Of a stretch of 64,000 nt of DNA, positions 17,385 through 25,914 are shown in pieces. The notes beneath the pieces are model-generated. The model had not been told where the DNA came from and made no database searches. It worked only from the letters and a program-made list of their open reading frames with translations. Origin of the DNA: JAFAGX01 sp035623335 (GTDB taxonomy: Bacteria; Acidobacteriota; Terriglobia; Terriglobales; Acidobacteriaceae); the NCBI GenBank assembly GCA_035623335.1, contig DASPTQ010000012.1, positions 7,972 through 71,971 of the forward strand, read 5' to 3'. Made by a program: the position numbers and the translations under genes. Position 1 is the stretch's first letter, and the number at the start of each line of letters is the position of its first letter.

Positions 17385-17680
17385 ATGGGTGTCATAACGG
17401 TCAGTGCTACTCCGACCAACACGACTCCTATGCTGGATATCCGCAGCAGTGGGTTGTGATTGGTATCGACGACCTCGGTATAAATCGACGCCCGCCAGGG
17501 TAATCACTGCCGTATCCAGGGCTTGAAGATAAGTGACCGCCGAACCCCGAGAACGCGATAACCTATCGTACTGATGGTGATCAGGGAAGCAGCAAACCAG
17601 CTGCCAGACGGAGTCTCTTAGGCAAAGCCATTGCACGAAATCTCTCGAGGTGCTTTCTGCGCGCATTCTAGGGCGGCAGC
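17385..17680 (-). pseudogene. decayed potassium-channel gene fragment
   Basis: No intact frame exists, but pieces in changing frames follow the order of a two-helix K+ channel: a basic start and first helix (RFRAMALPKRLRLAAGLLL), then ASLITISTIGYRVLG, a pore-helix-like piece (YLQALDTAVITLAGV) and a second-helix piece (TEVVDTNHNPLLRISSIG, then VVLVGVALTV). The selectivity filter is destroyed. At least two frameshifts and a stop are needed to join them. The remaining sequence up to 17715 and down to 17116 holds nothing I recognise. Confidence 0.45.
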
Positions 17681-17715
17681 CGTTCAAACCTACTGACCGT
17701 GCAGGCGTGAAGTAA

Positions 17716-20406
17716 CTACCTGCGCCATTCATCAATCAGGTTAGCCACCAGGGCTGTCCACCCGGTCTGGTGCGAGGCGCCCAGCCCGGCTCCTGTGTCG
17801 CCATGAAAGTACTCAAAGAAGAGCAAGCAATCACGCCAATGGGGATCGTTTTGAAACTTCTCGTAGTGTCCAAAACAAGCGCGACGACCGAATTCGTCGC
17901 GCGCAAAAAGCTTGATCATACGGTTTGCAATCTCTTTGGCCATCTGCTGCGTCGTCACGCGAGACTGATTGTCAGCTGTATCGAAAATCGTAAACCTTCC
18001 TCCCAGAGCCTCGCCGAATCGTAACAAAGAGTGAATTAGCAGATAACAAGTAGGAAACCAGATTGGACCGCGCCAGTTGGAATTTCCCCCTCTGATCTTT
18101 TCCTGCGATTCGGATGGTTCATAACCAACTGACCCTTCGCCCAAATGAAATGGGTGGTCCCTGTGATACTTTGACAAGCTGCGAATACCATATGTGGAAA
18201 GAAACTCTTCCGGGTCCAACAATCGGAGAGCAAGCCTCTTGAATTGGCTGGGATCGGCGATCGAAAGCACATATTGTATTTCCTGGCCGGAATTGATGAT
18301 GCAACAAGCATGACCGACAAGATCGGGACGATTCTTGATGAACCATTCCACATTTGCAAGGAACTCGGGATGGGCCGCCAAATCTCGTCTATTCAGTATT
18401 TCGACGGCAAACAGCGGAACAAGGCCCACCCAGGAACGCAAGCGCAGTTTGTGAAATTCCCCACTGGGAAAACGCAAGACGTCATAGAAGAAACCTTCGT
18501 TCTCATCCCACAACTGGTAATTACGGCCTCCCACGTTCTTCATGGCTACGCCGATGTAAACAAAATGTTCGAAGAACTTTATCGCCACCAGCTCGTACGT
18601 GTGATTCGTCTTAGCCAGTTCCAATGCGATCCGCATCAGGTACAGGCAAAAGAAAGCCATCCAGCCGGTGCCATCAGACTGCTCGAGAATGGCAGCGCCG
18701 GGCAACCGCCGGCCGCGGTCCAACACCGTAATATTGTCCAGCCCAAGAAACCCACCCTCGAAGACATTATTTCCCTGGCTATCCACGCGGTTGACCCACC
18801 AGGCGAAATTGATCAGCAACTTGTGTAGGCATCTTTCCAGAAACGCGAGATCGCCCTTGCCACGATTCCGTTTTTCGGCTTCGTAAACTTGCCAGCAGGC
18901 CCATGCCTGAACCGGAGGATTTACGTCTGAGAATTCCCATTCGTAAGCAGGAATTTGTCCATTCGGATGCTGGAACTGCTCGAACAGCAGCAACCATAAG
19001 TTCTCTTTTGCAAACTCCAAGTCAACCAGAGCGAGAGAAACGCATTGGAAGGCAAGATCCCAGGAGGCAAACCAGGGAAACTCCCATTTGTCAGGAACGG
19101 ACAGAATTCGCTGAGAGTTCAGATGACGCCAATGTATGTTGCGGCCTCGCTTGCGCGATTCTGGCGGAGGCCAGCGCGGACTATCTCCTTCCAGCCAACG
19201 TTCTACGTCGAAAAGATAAACCTGCTTATTCCAAAGCAAGCCAGCCAGGGCTTGACGCTGAATCAGCCGCTCATCTGCTGTCGCCTTGGGCGGGTAAACA
19301 GTTTCATAGAACTCGTCAGCCTCCTGCTGGCGCAGGTGCACAATCTCCTGCACATCATTCAGGGGATCGGGCTTGCTCTGTGCGCTAAATCGTAACCGCA
19401 GTTGAACCGACTGACCGGGTTTGACTTGATAGGCATAGTGAATACAAGCCTTGGTTCCGCGTTCGTACTTAACACAAGGTTCGTGATGAATGATGTAACG
19501 ATGAAAGGCATCTTTAACGAATGAGCTCCGGTTCCGAACCCAGGCGCCATAAACGCGTGGTTCGTTAGTTTCGTTGTCGGTAAACAACACTTCACCGTTA
19601 GGAGCGTAGAGGTAGTACTTGCCAAAATCGTAGGGGGTCTGAAGACTAAGGCCTTGGGCCACAATCGACCCATCTGCCACTAAGCTCAGCGGGTTCCGGT
19701 TTTGCACGAGGGCTATGGTCGGTTCCGGGCCGGGTGGATCAGTCCAAGCCCAGGTATTGCGAAACCACAGATGCGGGAGGATGTGAAGCTCTGATGCTTC
19801 AGGACCTCGATTGACCGCTTCAATCTGGATGCATATGTCTTCGGCATCGGCCTTCGCATACTCGACAAACACGTCGAAATATCGATCATGGTCGAAAACA
19901 CCTGTGTCGAGTAACTCAAACTCACGGCCAGCGTGCCCCGAGTTTCCTTTGATGAGACGACGATAAGGAAATTCTTGTTGGGGATACTTGTACAACACCC
20001 GCATGTAACTGTGAGTGGGGGTGTTGTCCAGGTAGAACCAATATTCCTTGACATCTTCGCCGTGATTACCTTGGGAGGACGTTAGCCCAAACATACGCTC
20101 CTTGAGTATCGGGTCTTGGCCGTTCCAAAGAGCGAGGGCAAACACTAGCAACTGGTAGCGATCACAAATGGCAGCAATCCCATCCTCGCCCCAGCGATAC
20201 GCCTTGCTGCGGGATAGGTCATGTGTTAGATGATCCCAGGCATTGCCATCTTGACTGTAGTCTTCGCGGACCGTGGCCCAGGATCGCTCAGCCACATACG
20301 GTCCCCATTTGCGCCATGGTTGAACTGTGCCGGCGAATGACTCACGCAGGCGCCTGTGCTCGGCAGTGGTATTTCTAGATTGCATTTGAGAATGCTGAGT
20401 TGCCAT
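17716..20406 (-). CDS. GH63-like (MGH1-type) glucosidase
   Basis: An 896-residue protein with no signal peptide. It resembles the bacterial glucosidases with an (alpha/alpha)6 barrel grouped with GH63/mannosylglycerate hydrolase, with stretches such as PDKWEFPWFASWDLAFQ, QIPAYEWEFSDVNPPVQAWA, RGPIWFPTCYLL and HGDTGAGLGASHQTGWTALV. It would cleave terminal alpha-glucosyl residues in the cytoplasm, perhaps of a reserve glucan or trehalose-like compound; the substrate is inferred only from family. It stands alone between decayed DNA on both sides. Confidence 0.85.
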   Translation of the reverse strand: MATQHSQMQSRNTTAEHRRLRESFAGTVQPWRKWGPYVAERSWATVREDYSQDGNAWDHLTHDLSRSKAYRWGEDGIAAICDRYQLLVFALALWNGQDPILKERMFGLTSSQGNHGEDVKEYWFYLDNTPTHSYMRVLYKYPQQEFPYRRLIKGNSGHAGREFELLDTGVFDHDRYFDVFVEYAKADAEDICIQIEAVNRGPEASELHILPHLWFRNTWAWTDPPGPEPTIALVQNRNPLSLVADGSIVAQGLSLQTPYDFGKYYLYAPNGEVLFTDNETNEPRVYGAWVRNRSSFVKDAFHRYIIHHEPCVKYERGTKACIHYAYQVKPGQSVQLRLRFSAQSKPDPLNDVQEIVHLRQQEADEFYETVYPPKATADERLIQRQALAGLLWNKQVYLFDVERWLEGDSPRWPPPESRKRGRNIHWRHLNSQRILSVPDKWEFPWFASWDLAFQCVSLALVDLEFAKENLWLLLFEQFQHPNGQIPAYEWEFSDVNPPVQAWACWQVYEAEKRNRGKGDLAFLERCLHKLLINFAWWVNRVDSQGNNVFEGGFLGLDNITVLDRGRRLPGAAILEQSDGTGWMAFFCLYLMRIALELAKTNHTYELVAIKFFEHFVYIGVAMKNVGGRNYQLWDENEGFFYDVLRFPSGEFHKLRLRSWVGLVPLFAVEILNRRDLAAHPEFLANVEWFIKNRPDLVGHACCIINSGQEIQYVLSIADPSQFKRLALRLLDPEEFLSTYGIRSLSKYHRDHPFHLGEGSVGYEPSESQEKIRGGNSNWRGPIWFPTCYLLIHSLLRFGEALGGRFTIFDTADNQSRVTTQQMAKEIANRMIKLFARDEFGRRACFGHYEKFQNDPHWRDCLLFFEYFHGDTGAGLGASHQTGWTALVANLIDEWRR

Positions 20407-20607
20407 TCAGAAGCGGGGACCTTCGGCCAAAAAGGGTAACATGCGCCACATGCCTCGTGTTCTCTTATTTCTGCTCATGTCAAAGCTCGATAGAAATGTC
20501 CCGATTCTTAACTCGTTACAAATGTCAGCTTTGGGGTGTGTTGATGGTGTGCTTGTCCTATCTGTGTTCGTGTCGTTGGAATGTGCACTGAAGCGAAGCC
20601 CTGCAGT

Positions 20608-21653
20608 TTAGGGCGAAGCGTGCGTATTCCAACGGCCTGCCCAGCGATCCCCTTGTGCAGGGCGGTGGCAATTCGGTGAAAGCCATTCGCTCCCTGCAGT
20701 AGTACACCTCCCTGTTTCCGTCCTCCCATTGGCATAGCGCCATACTTTGCGTGGGCCCGTAGCGACGTTCCCGGGCTGCAGTAATAGATAGCAGCCGTTG
20801 TAGCGAATCACCCACTCTTTGCTGATCGTGCGCTTTGTCTCCAGGTGGAATATCTGGCGGAGTTCGCAGACCGTCGCCTTCCGCCCTTGATAATCCTCGG
20901 GTTTGGCCGCCGCCCGGGCAAAACGGCGGTTGTGCCCCGGCAGATACTTTTGTTCCAGATGCTGGTTCTCGGTGGCATAGCTGTCGATCCCCTCCGCCGC
21001 AGGTCTCTTGATCAACCGATCCTGATGCACGCGGTGGTTCTGCTCCACCCGCCCTTTGGCCTGGGGAGAACTGGTGGCAATGATGCGAATGACTGCCTTC
21101 TGGCCTATGCGCCTGAAAGCCCCGCAGCTGCCCACAGGGTTTCTTCTTTGCCCAGACGTGCCCGCGTGGTTCCCGTGGCATCACCCACCATGCTCATCAG
21201 CAGTCCCGCCGGCCACGCCCCTCCAGCCAGTCACGGAAACTTCCGTCCAGTGGTACCAGTTCGCCCAAGTGCGCCTAATGCTCCCTCCGCTGGCATTGTT
21301 GCTTGCGCTTCCATGCCTACTCCCGAGATGCGCCAACATCCACCGCGTAAGGTTTAGTTATCCACCCACCAGCTCGGCTAAGTGCTTCGCCCAAGCTCAG
21401 TCCGAAGCGCTCCTCCTCCGAACCGGAGTATTGGCCTAACCAGATGCAGCGCTCGCCGCCTCAGTTTCCACGCCTTGCTGTGATCGGAGGGTCGGCCATG
21501 CTTCAACCCGTTACCGCCCATCTGTCGGTAGCGTCGCTATACTGCTTGGCACTGATGGCTCAGCTCCAGCGTCACTGCCGCATGGGTCAGCTTCAAATCC
21601 CCGCTCGGCACTCGCCCCATGACTTCCACGCGCTCCAGCTCCCGAGTGCTCAT
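20608..21653 (-). pseudogene. decayed ISNCY-type transposase gene
   Basis: The start (from 21653: MSTRELERVEVMGRVPSGDL) is a typical ISNCY transposase N terminus, and a middle piece (about 21160-21250) has DGSFRDWLEGRG and GDATGTTRARLGKEET. The largest open piece (21135-20608) holds SPQAKGRVEQNHRVHQDRL, YLPGHNRRFARAAAKPEDY and RTISKEWVIRYNGCYLLLQP. Frameshifts, stops and a deletion separate them. I could not define the terminal repeats with confidence. The gene is inactive. Confidence 0.7.
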
Positions 21654-21872
21654 GCCCGTCCCCTTCAACCGACCTCCTCCGGCTGGAGGTCTCAGTCTAA
21701 GGGGACATCTCTAAAAAGTTATCGAGGGGGACACTTCTAATAAGCTTTGACATACGTCCCGCGCAACGCTTGAATTTCTGCGGACACTGAGTTATCGTCT
21801 TCCTCTTTCCCAGACCTATTCCTTGACGATGGCTCCAACGCCGTGCTGGGAATGAGTGCTTGACGCCGGAGC

Positions 21873-21960
21873 TTACGGCAGTTTGCCGGAAAGGATTAGG
21901 GGATCCAGCGTACGCGTCGAAATCGTCATCGCTTCAGCCGCAGTCTTGCGGGTGAAGAAC
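21873..21960 (-). pseudogene. remnant of an excisionase-type helix-turn-helix protein
   Basis: The end of a minus-strand frame reads FFTRKTAAEAMTISTRTLD then PLILSGKLP, close to the HTH_17 pattern of excisionase-like DNA-binding proteins (LTxxEAAxxLxVSxRTLxRLIxxGKLP). The typical RLI reads PLI and the upstream part is unrecognisable. It is probably a fragment of an older mobile element beside the ISNCY relic. Confidence 0.35.
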
Positions 21961-22324
21961 CAAGGTTGTTTGGCTGCAGTGGTGAAGTCATTACAAGACT
22001 GATCTTGCCAGATCAACAGTTTTTCTTTCATGGAATCAACAACCGACCATACCCCATCTTCTCCACGTGGACGTGAATGGAGCAAAGAAATTTTCTTCGC
22101 TTGCTCATCATCCAGGTCAGCCCCGAGGCAGAATAGGTTTTGCATGCGTTGAGGTTTGCGGAATATCGCCGGATGCTGGGTGCTAGGCATCGTATCGAAG
22201 CGAGTGAAAGACTTGATTGCAGATTTCACACCGGGATCGCTTTTGCCGTCGCCAACGTAGCGCCTGCTCCATTCGGCAAGCCGGGCAGCAGGCGTATTTC
22301 TGCCTGCGCCGAGAGGAAACTCGC

Positions 22325-24223
22325 ATGGACCCCAGACTTGTGATTGTCTCTGGCGCCAAGAAAGGTACCATCACTCCCCTGGGAAACCTAGAGGTGACCA
22401 TCGGGAGGGATGCCGACAACGGCGTGTGCCTCAGCGAGGCCGCCGTCTCCCGCAAGCACTGCGCTATTAGAAGTGAGGGGGGCATTTACAAAATCACCGA
22501 TCTCAATAGCCGTAACGGCACATTTGTGAATGGCATTCCGGTGATGGAAAAGATCCTGCAAAATGGAAACACTATCCGTCTCGGGGGCACGATACTGCTC
22601 TTCCTCGCCGAAGAAGATGGAGACGAGCCAGAGACAAACCAGTTCGGACATTCGGAAGGTAGCAGCTTGCCACTGACCGCCCGGCCCTCCGGTTCCTCCA
22701 GCCCCACTACGATCCTGTCCACTGATGACCGCCTGGGCCTAGAGGCCGAATTACCGAATCTCGGCATTATGGTCCGCGACCTCAGCGCATTACTTAAAAT
22801 CAGCGGCCACATTAATACCATTTCTAACGTGGAGTTGCTGCAACGGGATTTCCTGGAATTAATGTTTGAAGTGACCCCGGCGGCTCGCGGGGCAATAGTA
22901 CTCACCTCTGAAATTGACGAGCTGGGAACTGTTACAAGTTTCTATCGCAATGGCACCAAGGCCCCCGAAGAGGTGAATCGGCCCCTGGTAAATCGCGCCC
23001 TCTGGGAACACGCTCCTATTGTGAACGAACTGGAATCGACGGGAGGAGTCGGTGACGGACCTCTAGTGCTGTGCGCACCGCTTTCCGGGTTAAGAAAAAC
23101 CGTTGGCGTGATTTATCTGGTAGCTGCGCCGAGGGTTAGTTTTGAGGAGAACCACGTCAATTTCATAAATACGGTGGCCAGCATTTTCGCGGTGGCGCTT
23201 CAGAATGCCATCCACCTAACCGCTCTTGAGAATGAGAACAGTCGCCTGCGACGCGAAATCTTTGTGGAACACAGTTTGATTGGCGAGAGTGCAGCGATGA
23301 GTAAGGTATTGCAGTTTGTCGCTCGCGTGGCGCCTGGCGATTCTACCGTCCTTATTCGCGGCGAGAGTGGTACTGGCAAAGAACTTGTGGCACGGGCGAT
23401 TCATAGCAACAGCAAGCGCAAGGACAATCCCTTCGTCGCCATTAACTGCGCGGCCATTACTGAGTCACTACTAGAAAGCGAGCTGTTCGGTCATGAACGG
23501 GGCGCGTTCACGGGGGCAACTGCCCTGAAGAAGGGCCGTTTGGAGGTGGCCAACACGGGAACGATATTTCTCGACGAGATCGGGGAAATGCCCTTGTCAC
23601 TGCAAGCCAAGCTTTTGCGAGTCTTGCAAAACCGCGAGTTCGAGCGAGTCGGCGGCACGCACCCTCTCAAGGTAGATGTGCGTTTTTTGGCGGCTACTAA
23701 TCGTAATCTGGAAGAAGCAATGAGCGCTGGCAGCTTTCGTCCGGACCTTTTTTACCGACTTAATGTGGTCTCTATTACCCTGCCATCGCTGCGCGAGCAC
23801 CGCGAAGACATTCCCTTGCTCGCCATGTATTTCGCTGCCATGTATTCGGAGAAATGTAAGCGGCCCATCGAAGGGGTTTCACCAGAAGCTCGATCTCTCT
23901 TGATGAAATACCATTGGCCCGGCAATATTCGCGAACTCGAAAATGCCATCGAACGCGCAGTCGTCTTAGGGGTGAGCAACACAATTGTTTCGGAAGATCT
24001 TCCTGAACACCTGTTCGAGAGTCAAGCAGAGTCTAGCACGGGATCCAACTATCACGATTCAATTAACACGCTAAAGAAGCAACTCATCGTGCAAGCACTG
24101 CAGCGCAGCGGGGGGAAGATCACGGACGCAGCAAAGCTGCTGGGCATACATCCAAAATATCTGCATCGGCTAATTCGTAACCTTAATATCAGGAGAGTAA
24201 TAGCCGGCGATGCGCAGGTTTGA
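22325..24223 (+). CDS. FHA-GAF sigma-54-dependent transcriptional activator
   Basis: A 632-residue bacterial enhancer-binding protein. I start it at ATG 22325 (MDPRLVIVSGAKKG), which has GAGAGGAAA upstream and matches the paralogue at 27804. An FHA domain (about 1-95; IGRDADN, SRKHCAI, SRNGTFVNG) replaces the usual receiver. A GAF domain follows (about 160-320), then the AAA+ core with Walker A GESGTGKE, the sigma-54 contact loop ERGAFTGAT, Walker B IFLDEIGE, and a Fis-type HTH (ITDAAKLLGIHPKYLHRL). It should activate -24/-12 promoters in response to a phosphothreonine partner and perhaps a small ligand. Confidence 0.95.
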   Translation: MDPRLVIVSGAKKGTITPLGNLEVTIGRDADNGVCLSEAAVSRKHCAIRSEGGIYKITDLNSRNGTFVNGIPVMEKILQNGNTIRLGGTILLFLAEEDGDEPETNQFGHSEGSSLPLTARPSGSSSPTTILSTDDRLGLEAELPNLGIMVRDLSALLKISGHINTISNVELLQRDFLELMFEVTPAARGAIVLTSEIDELGTVTSFYRNGTKAPEEVNRPLVNRALWEHAPIVNELESTGGVGDGPLVLCAPLSGLRKTVGVIYLVAAPRVSFEENHVNFINTVASIFAVALQNAIHLTALENENSRLRREIFVEHSLIGESAAMSKVLQFVARVAPGDSTVLIRGESGTGKELVARAIHSNSKRKDNPFVAINCAAITESLLESELFGHERGAFTGATALKKGRLEVANTGTIFLDEIGEMPLSLQAKLLRVLQNREFERVGGTHPLKVDVRFLAATNRNLEEAMSAGSFRPDLFYRLNVVSITLPSLREHREDIPLLAMYFAAMYSEKCKRPIEGVSPEARSLLMKYHWPGNIRELENAIERAVVLGVSNTIVSEDLPEHLFESQAESSTGSNYHDSINTLKKQLIVQALQRSGGKITDAAKLLGIHPKYLHRLIRNLNIRRVIAGDAQV

Positions 24224-24687
24224 GCGGCTGAAACAAGCCGGCACTGTTGAGGTACCTTTGTGTTTTCGTCTGCGATGCCAACGCATGCGTGAGACCCCGA
24301 AATGAGCTTCGCGGGCGATCCGCGGTTCCGAGCTAGCCCGATTTTGACAATCTCGGTTGCTAAGATGAGGCTAGTTCTGGGCAACTCCCCAAGCAAACCC
24401 AGTGACGAAGCCTAGAATTCTGCCCTGAAGCTTGTTGCGTTTCATAACTCCTCCTCACACGGTTTCTCTCGGAGACCGGATTTCGGAAACCGGATTGAAT
24501 TCCGCACCGGCCTCCCATCTCTTGCACCCCGTGCATCGCCCCGAGGTGCCTCGAGCCCTCCTTCAATGCAGCGCGTTTGCCTTGGGAAAGAACGCTTCAC
24601 GTGATCGATTGCGTGTCGCGGTCATCTTTTGTGTTTGCGACAACATACGCGGGCAGAGGATGACGTCACCACCCGGGGCACAGGAAC
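24224..24687. other. intergenic stretch, no gene recognised
   Basis: Only short shadow frames occur between the activator gene and the upstream activator element at 24690. Nothing else is recognised. Confidence 0.4.
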
Positions 24688-24689
24688 TG

Positions 24690-24728
24690 GTATCCGGATG
24701 GATACCAGTCAGCTAGCCATTCAGATAC
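24690..24728 (+). promoter_or_regulatory. upstream activator element (TATC-N6-GATA type)
   Basis: The core is GTATC-CGGATG-GATAC (24690-24705), inside a perfect inverted repeat with 9-bp arms (24688-24709). A related half-site, AGATAC, follows about 33 bp after the core. The same architecture precedes the polysaccharide operons. It lies about 200 bp upstream of the -24/-12 promoter at 24889. Confidence 0.55.
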
Positions 24729-24888
24729 CGCATTTCCAGGGCAGGGCGCATTCGTCTCCCCCACGTACTCGGCAACTGGGCACGCAACCGCTCCATCTTG
24801 CTGAAAAGAATGGCCTCGATTCGTTTGGGCGAGCTACGGCGAGAACTGATCGCCGGCGTAGCGTCGCGCCATCCATGGCGCTCTGGCT

Positions 24889-24904
24889 TGGCATCATGGT
24901 TGCT
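24889..24904 (+). promoter_or_regulatory. sigma-54 promoter of the small gene at 24967
   Basis: TGGCAT-CATGG-TTGCT has the invariant GG and GC at exactly the sigma-54 spacing and is close to the consensus TGGCAY-N5-TTGCW. It lies 63 bp before the ATG of the 52-codon gene. Confidence 0.75.
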
Positions 24905-24966
24905 TTTAGCTGAGGTGGATTCTGCAGCGGATAGTGCAGAAGATGCAACCGAAGGGAGACACCACA

Positions 24967-25125
24967 ATGGCACAACTCATAATCATCGCCCGCAATGATC
25001 AGCCGGAGCGCGAAAGCTACTTTCCCGAGACCTGGCTGCTCCACAAGGAAAACAACACGATTGAAGTCCGCGTCATGTACGACAGACTCAAGCGGCCTTT
25101 TGTGCGCGATAAATCTGCTGCATGA
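24967..25125 (+). CDS. 52-residue protein of unknown function under a sigma-54 promoter
   Basis: The frame starts at ATG 24967 with a good ribosome site (AAGGGAG, 8 nt away). It encodes a soluble, charged peptide beginning MAQLIIIARNDQPERESYF, with no signal or membrane segment. I do not recognise it. Support for a real gene comes from the ribosome site, the near-consensus sigma-54 promoter upstream and its place between two paralogous sigma-54 activator genes, which makes it a likely target of one of them. Confidence 0.6.
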   Translation: MAQLIIIARNDQPERESYFPETWLLHKENNTIEVRVMYDRLKRPFVRDKSAA

Positions 25126-25499
25126 GGTCGAGGGAGGATCTTATACAACGTAAAGGCGAAGCAAAGCGCTTTCGTCCTCGTATGGTGCTCTGTGGTCTTC
25201 CGTGTGCCATGCAGGATTTACCATCCTGCCGACTTAAATCACTCGTTTTTGTTAATGTCGGAAGCGTGTTCCCGCTCGTGCGATCAGTGGTGGTGTCCCA
25301 GCATGATCGTCCAAGGGGTCGTATGGTCAACCACAACGATGATGTCGCTTGGGGTGTGATCCATCGACACCCGCTGAAGTGCGCCGGAGGTTTCAGGCTG
25401 GCACCGGATACCCGAAATTCCATTTTCGCGCGGTTGGCGGCACCGCGCACCATAACCTCGTAAACCGGCTCGCTCTCAACCTCGCCGTGTATCCTGCTC
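25126..25499. other. stretch without a recognisable gene
   Basis: Frames on both strands are short and show no family features. It may belong to the decayed DNA that includes the YjbQ fragment to the right. Confidence 0.35.
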
Positions 25500-25891
25500 T
25501 TGCTGGGAATCGGATGCGAAACTTGTCGACATCATTGAGCGGACGGATGAGCTCCAGGTGCACTTCCGGCACCCGCTTGCGCTCAGCGCCTTCATGTACA
25601 ACTTGTGGCGGTTAACTTCTTCAAGGTCGGCAGCACTGCCGCAGTCGGCACGATTGAGTTCGAGCCGGGGCTGAGGCGTACTTGCCGGAGATGCTCGACA
25701 AAGCTGATCCCACCGAGCGCAGCTACGGACACAAACAGGCATGGTACAACGGCAACGGCCACTTGCATTTGCAGGCTACCCTGCCGCGGTCATCGCTAGC
25801 CGTGCCCATCGTTGAAGGAAGCCCCGCACTTGGAACCTGGCAGAAGATTTTCCATTTGGAATGCATGTTCGAGCTCGCTAGCGCCAGATGA
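25500..25891 (+). pseudogene. frameshifted YjbQ (UPF0047) family gene
   Basis: The C-terminal half (25682-25891) is clearly of the YjbQ/UPF0047 family: HKQAWYNGNGHLHLQATL, SSLAVPIVEGSPALGTWQKI and then FHLEC. The N-terminal half lies in other frames: VDIIERTDELQVHF, then GSTAAVGTIEFEPGL, equivalent to the TTAAVxINE motif. At least two frameshifts break it and the catalytic threonine/histidine part is altered, so it is inactive. Family members have been linked to a weak thiamine-phosphate synthase activity. Confidence 0.7.
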
Positions 25892-25914
25892 TGCAGTATT
25901 GCCGCACGGTCTAC

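Noticed and set aside
24688..24709. Perfect inverted repeat as a transcription terminator
   Set aside because: There is no T-run on either side, it lies more than 450 bp from the preceding gene end, and its core matches the activator elements found before other sigma-54 promoters.
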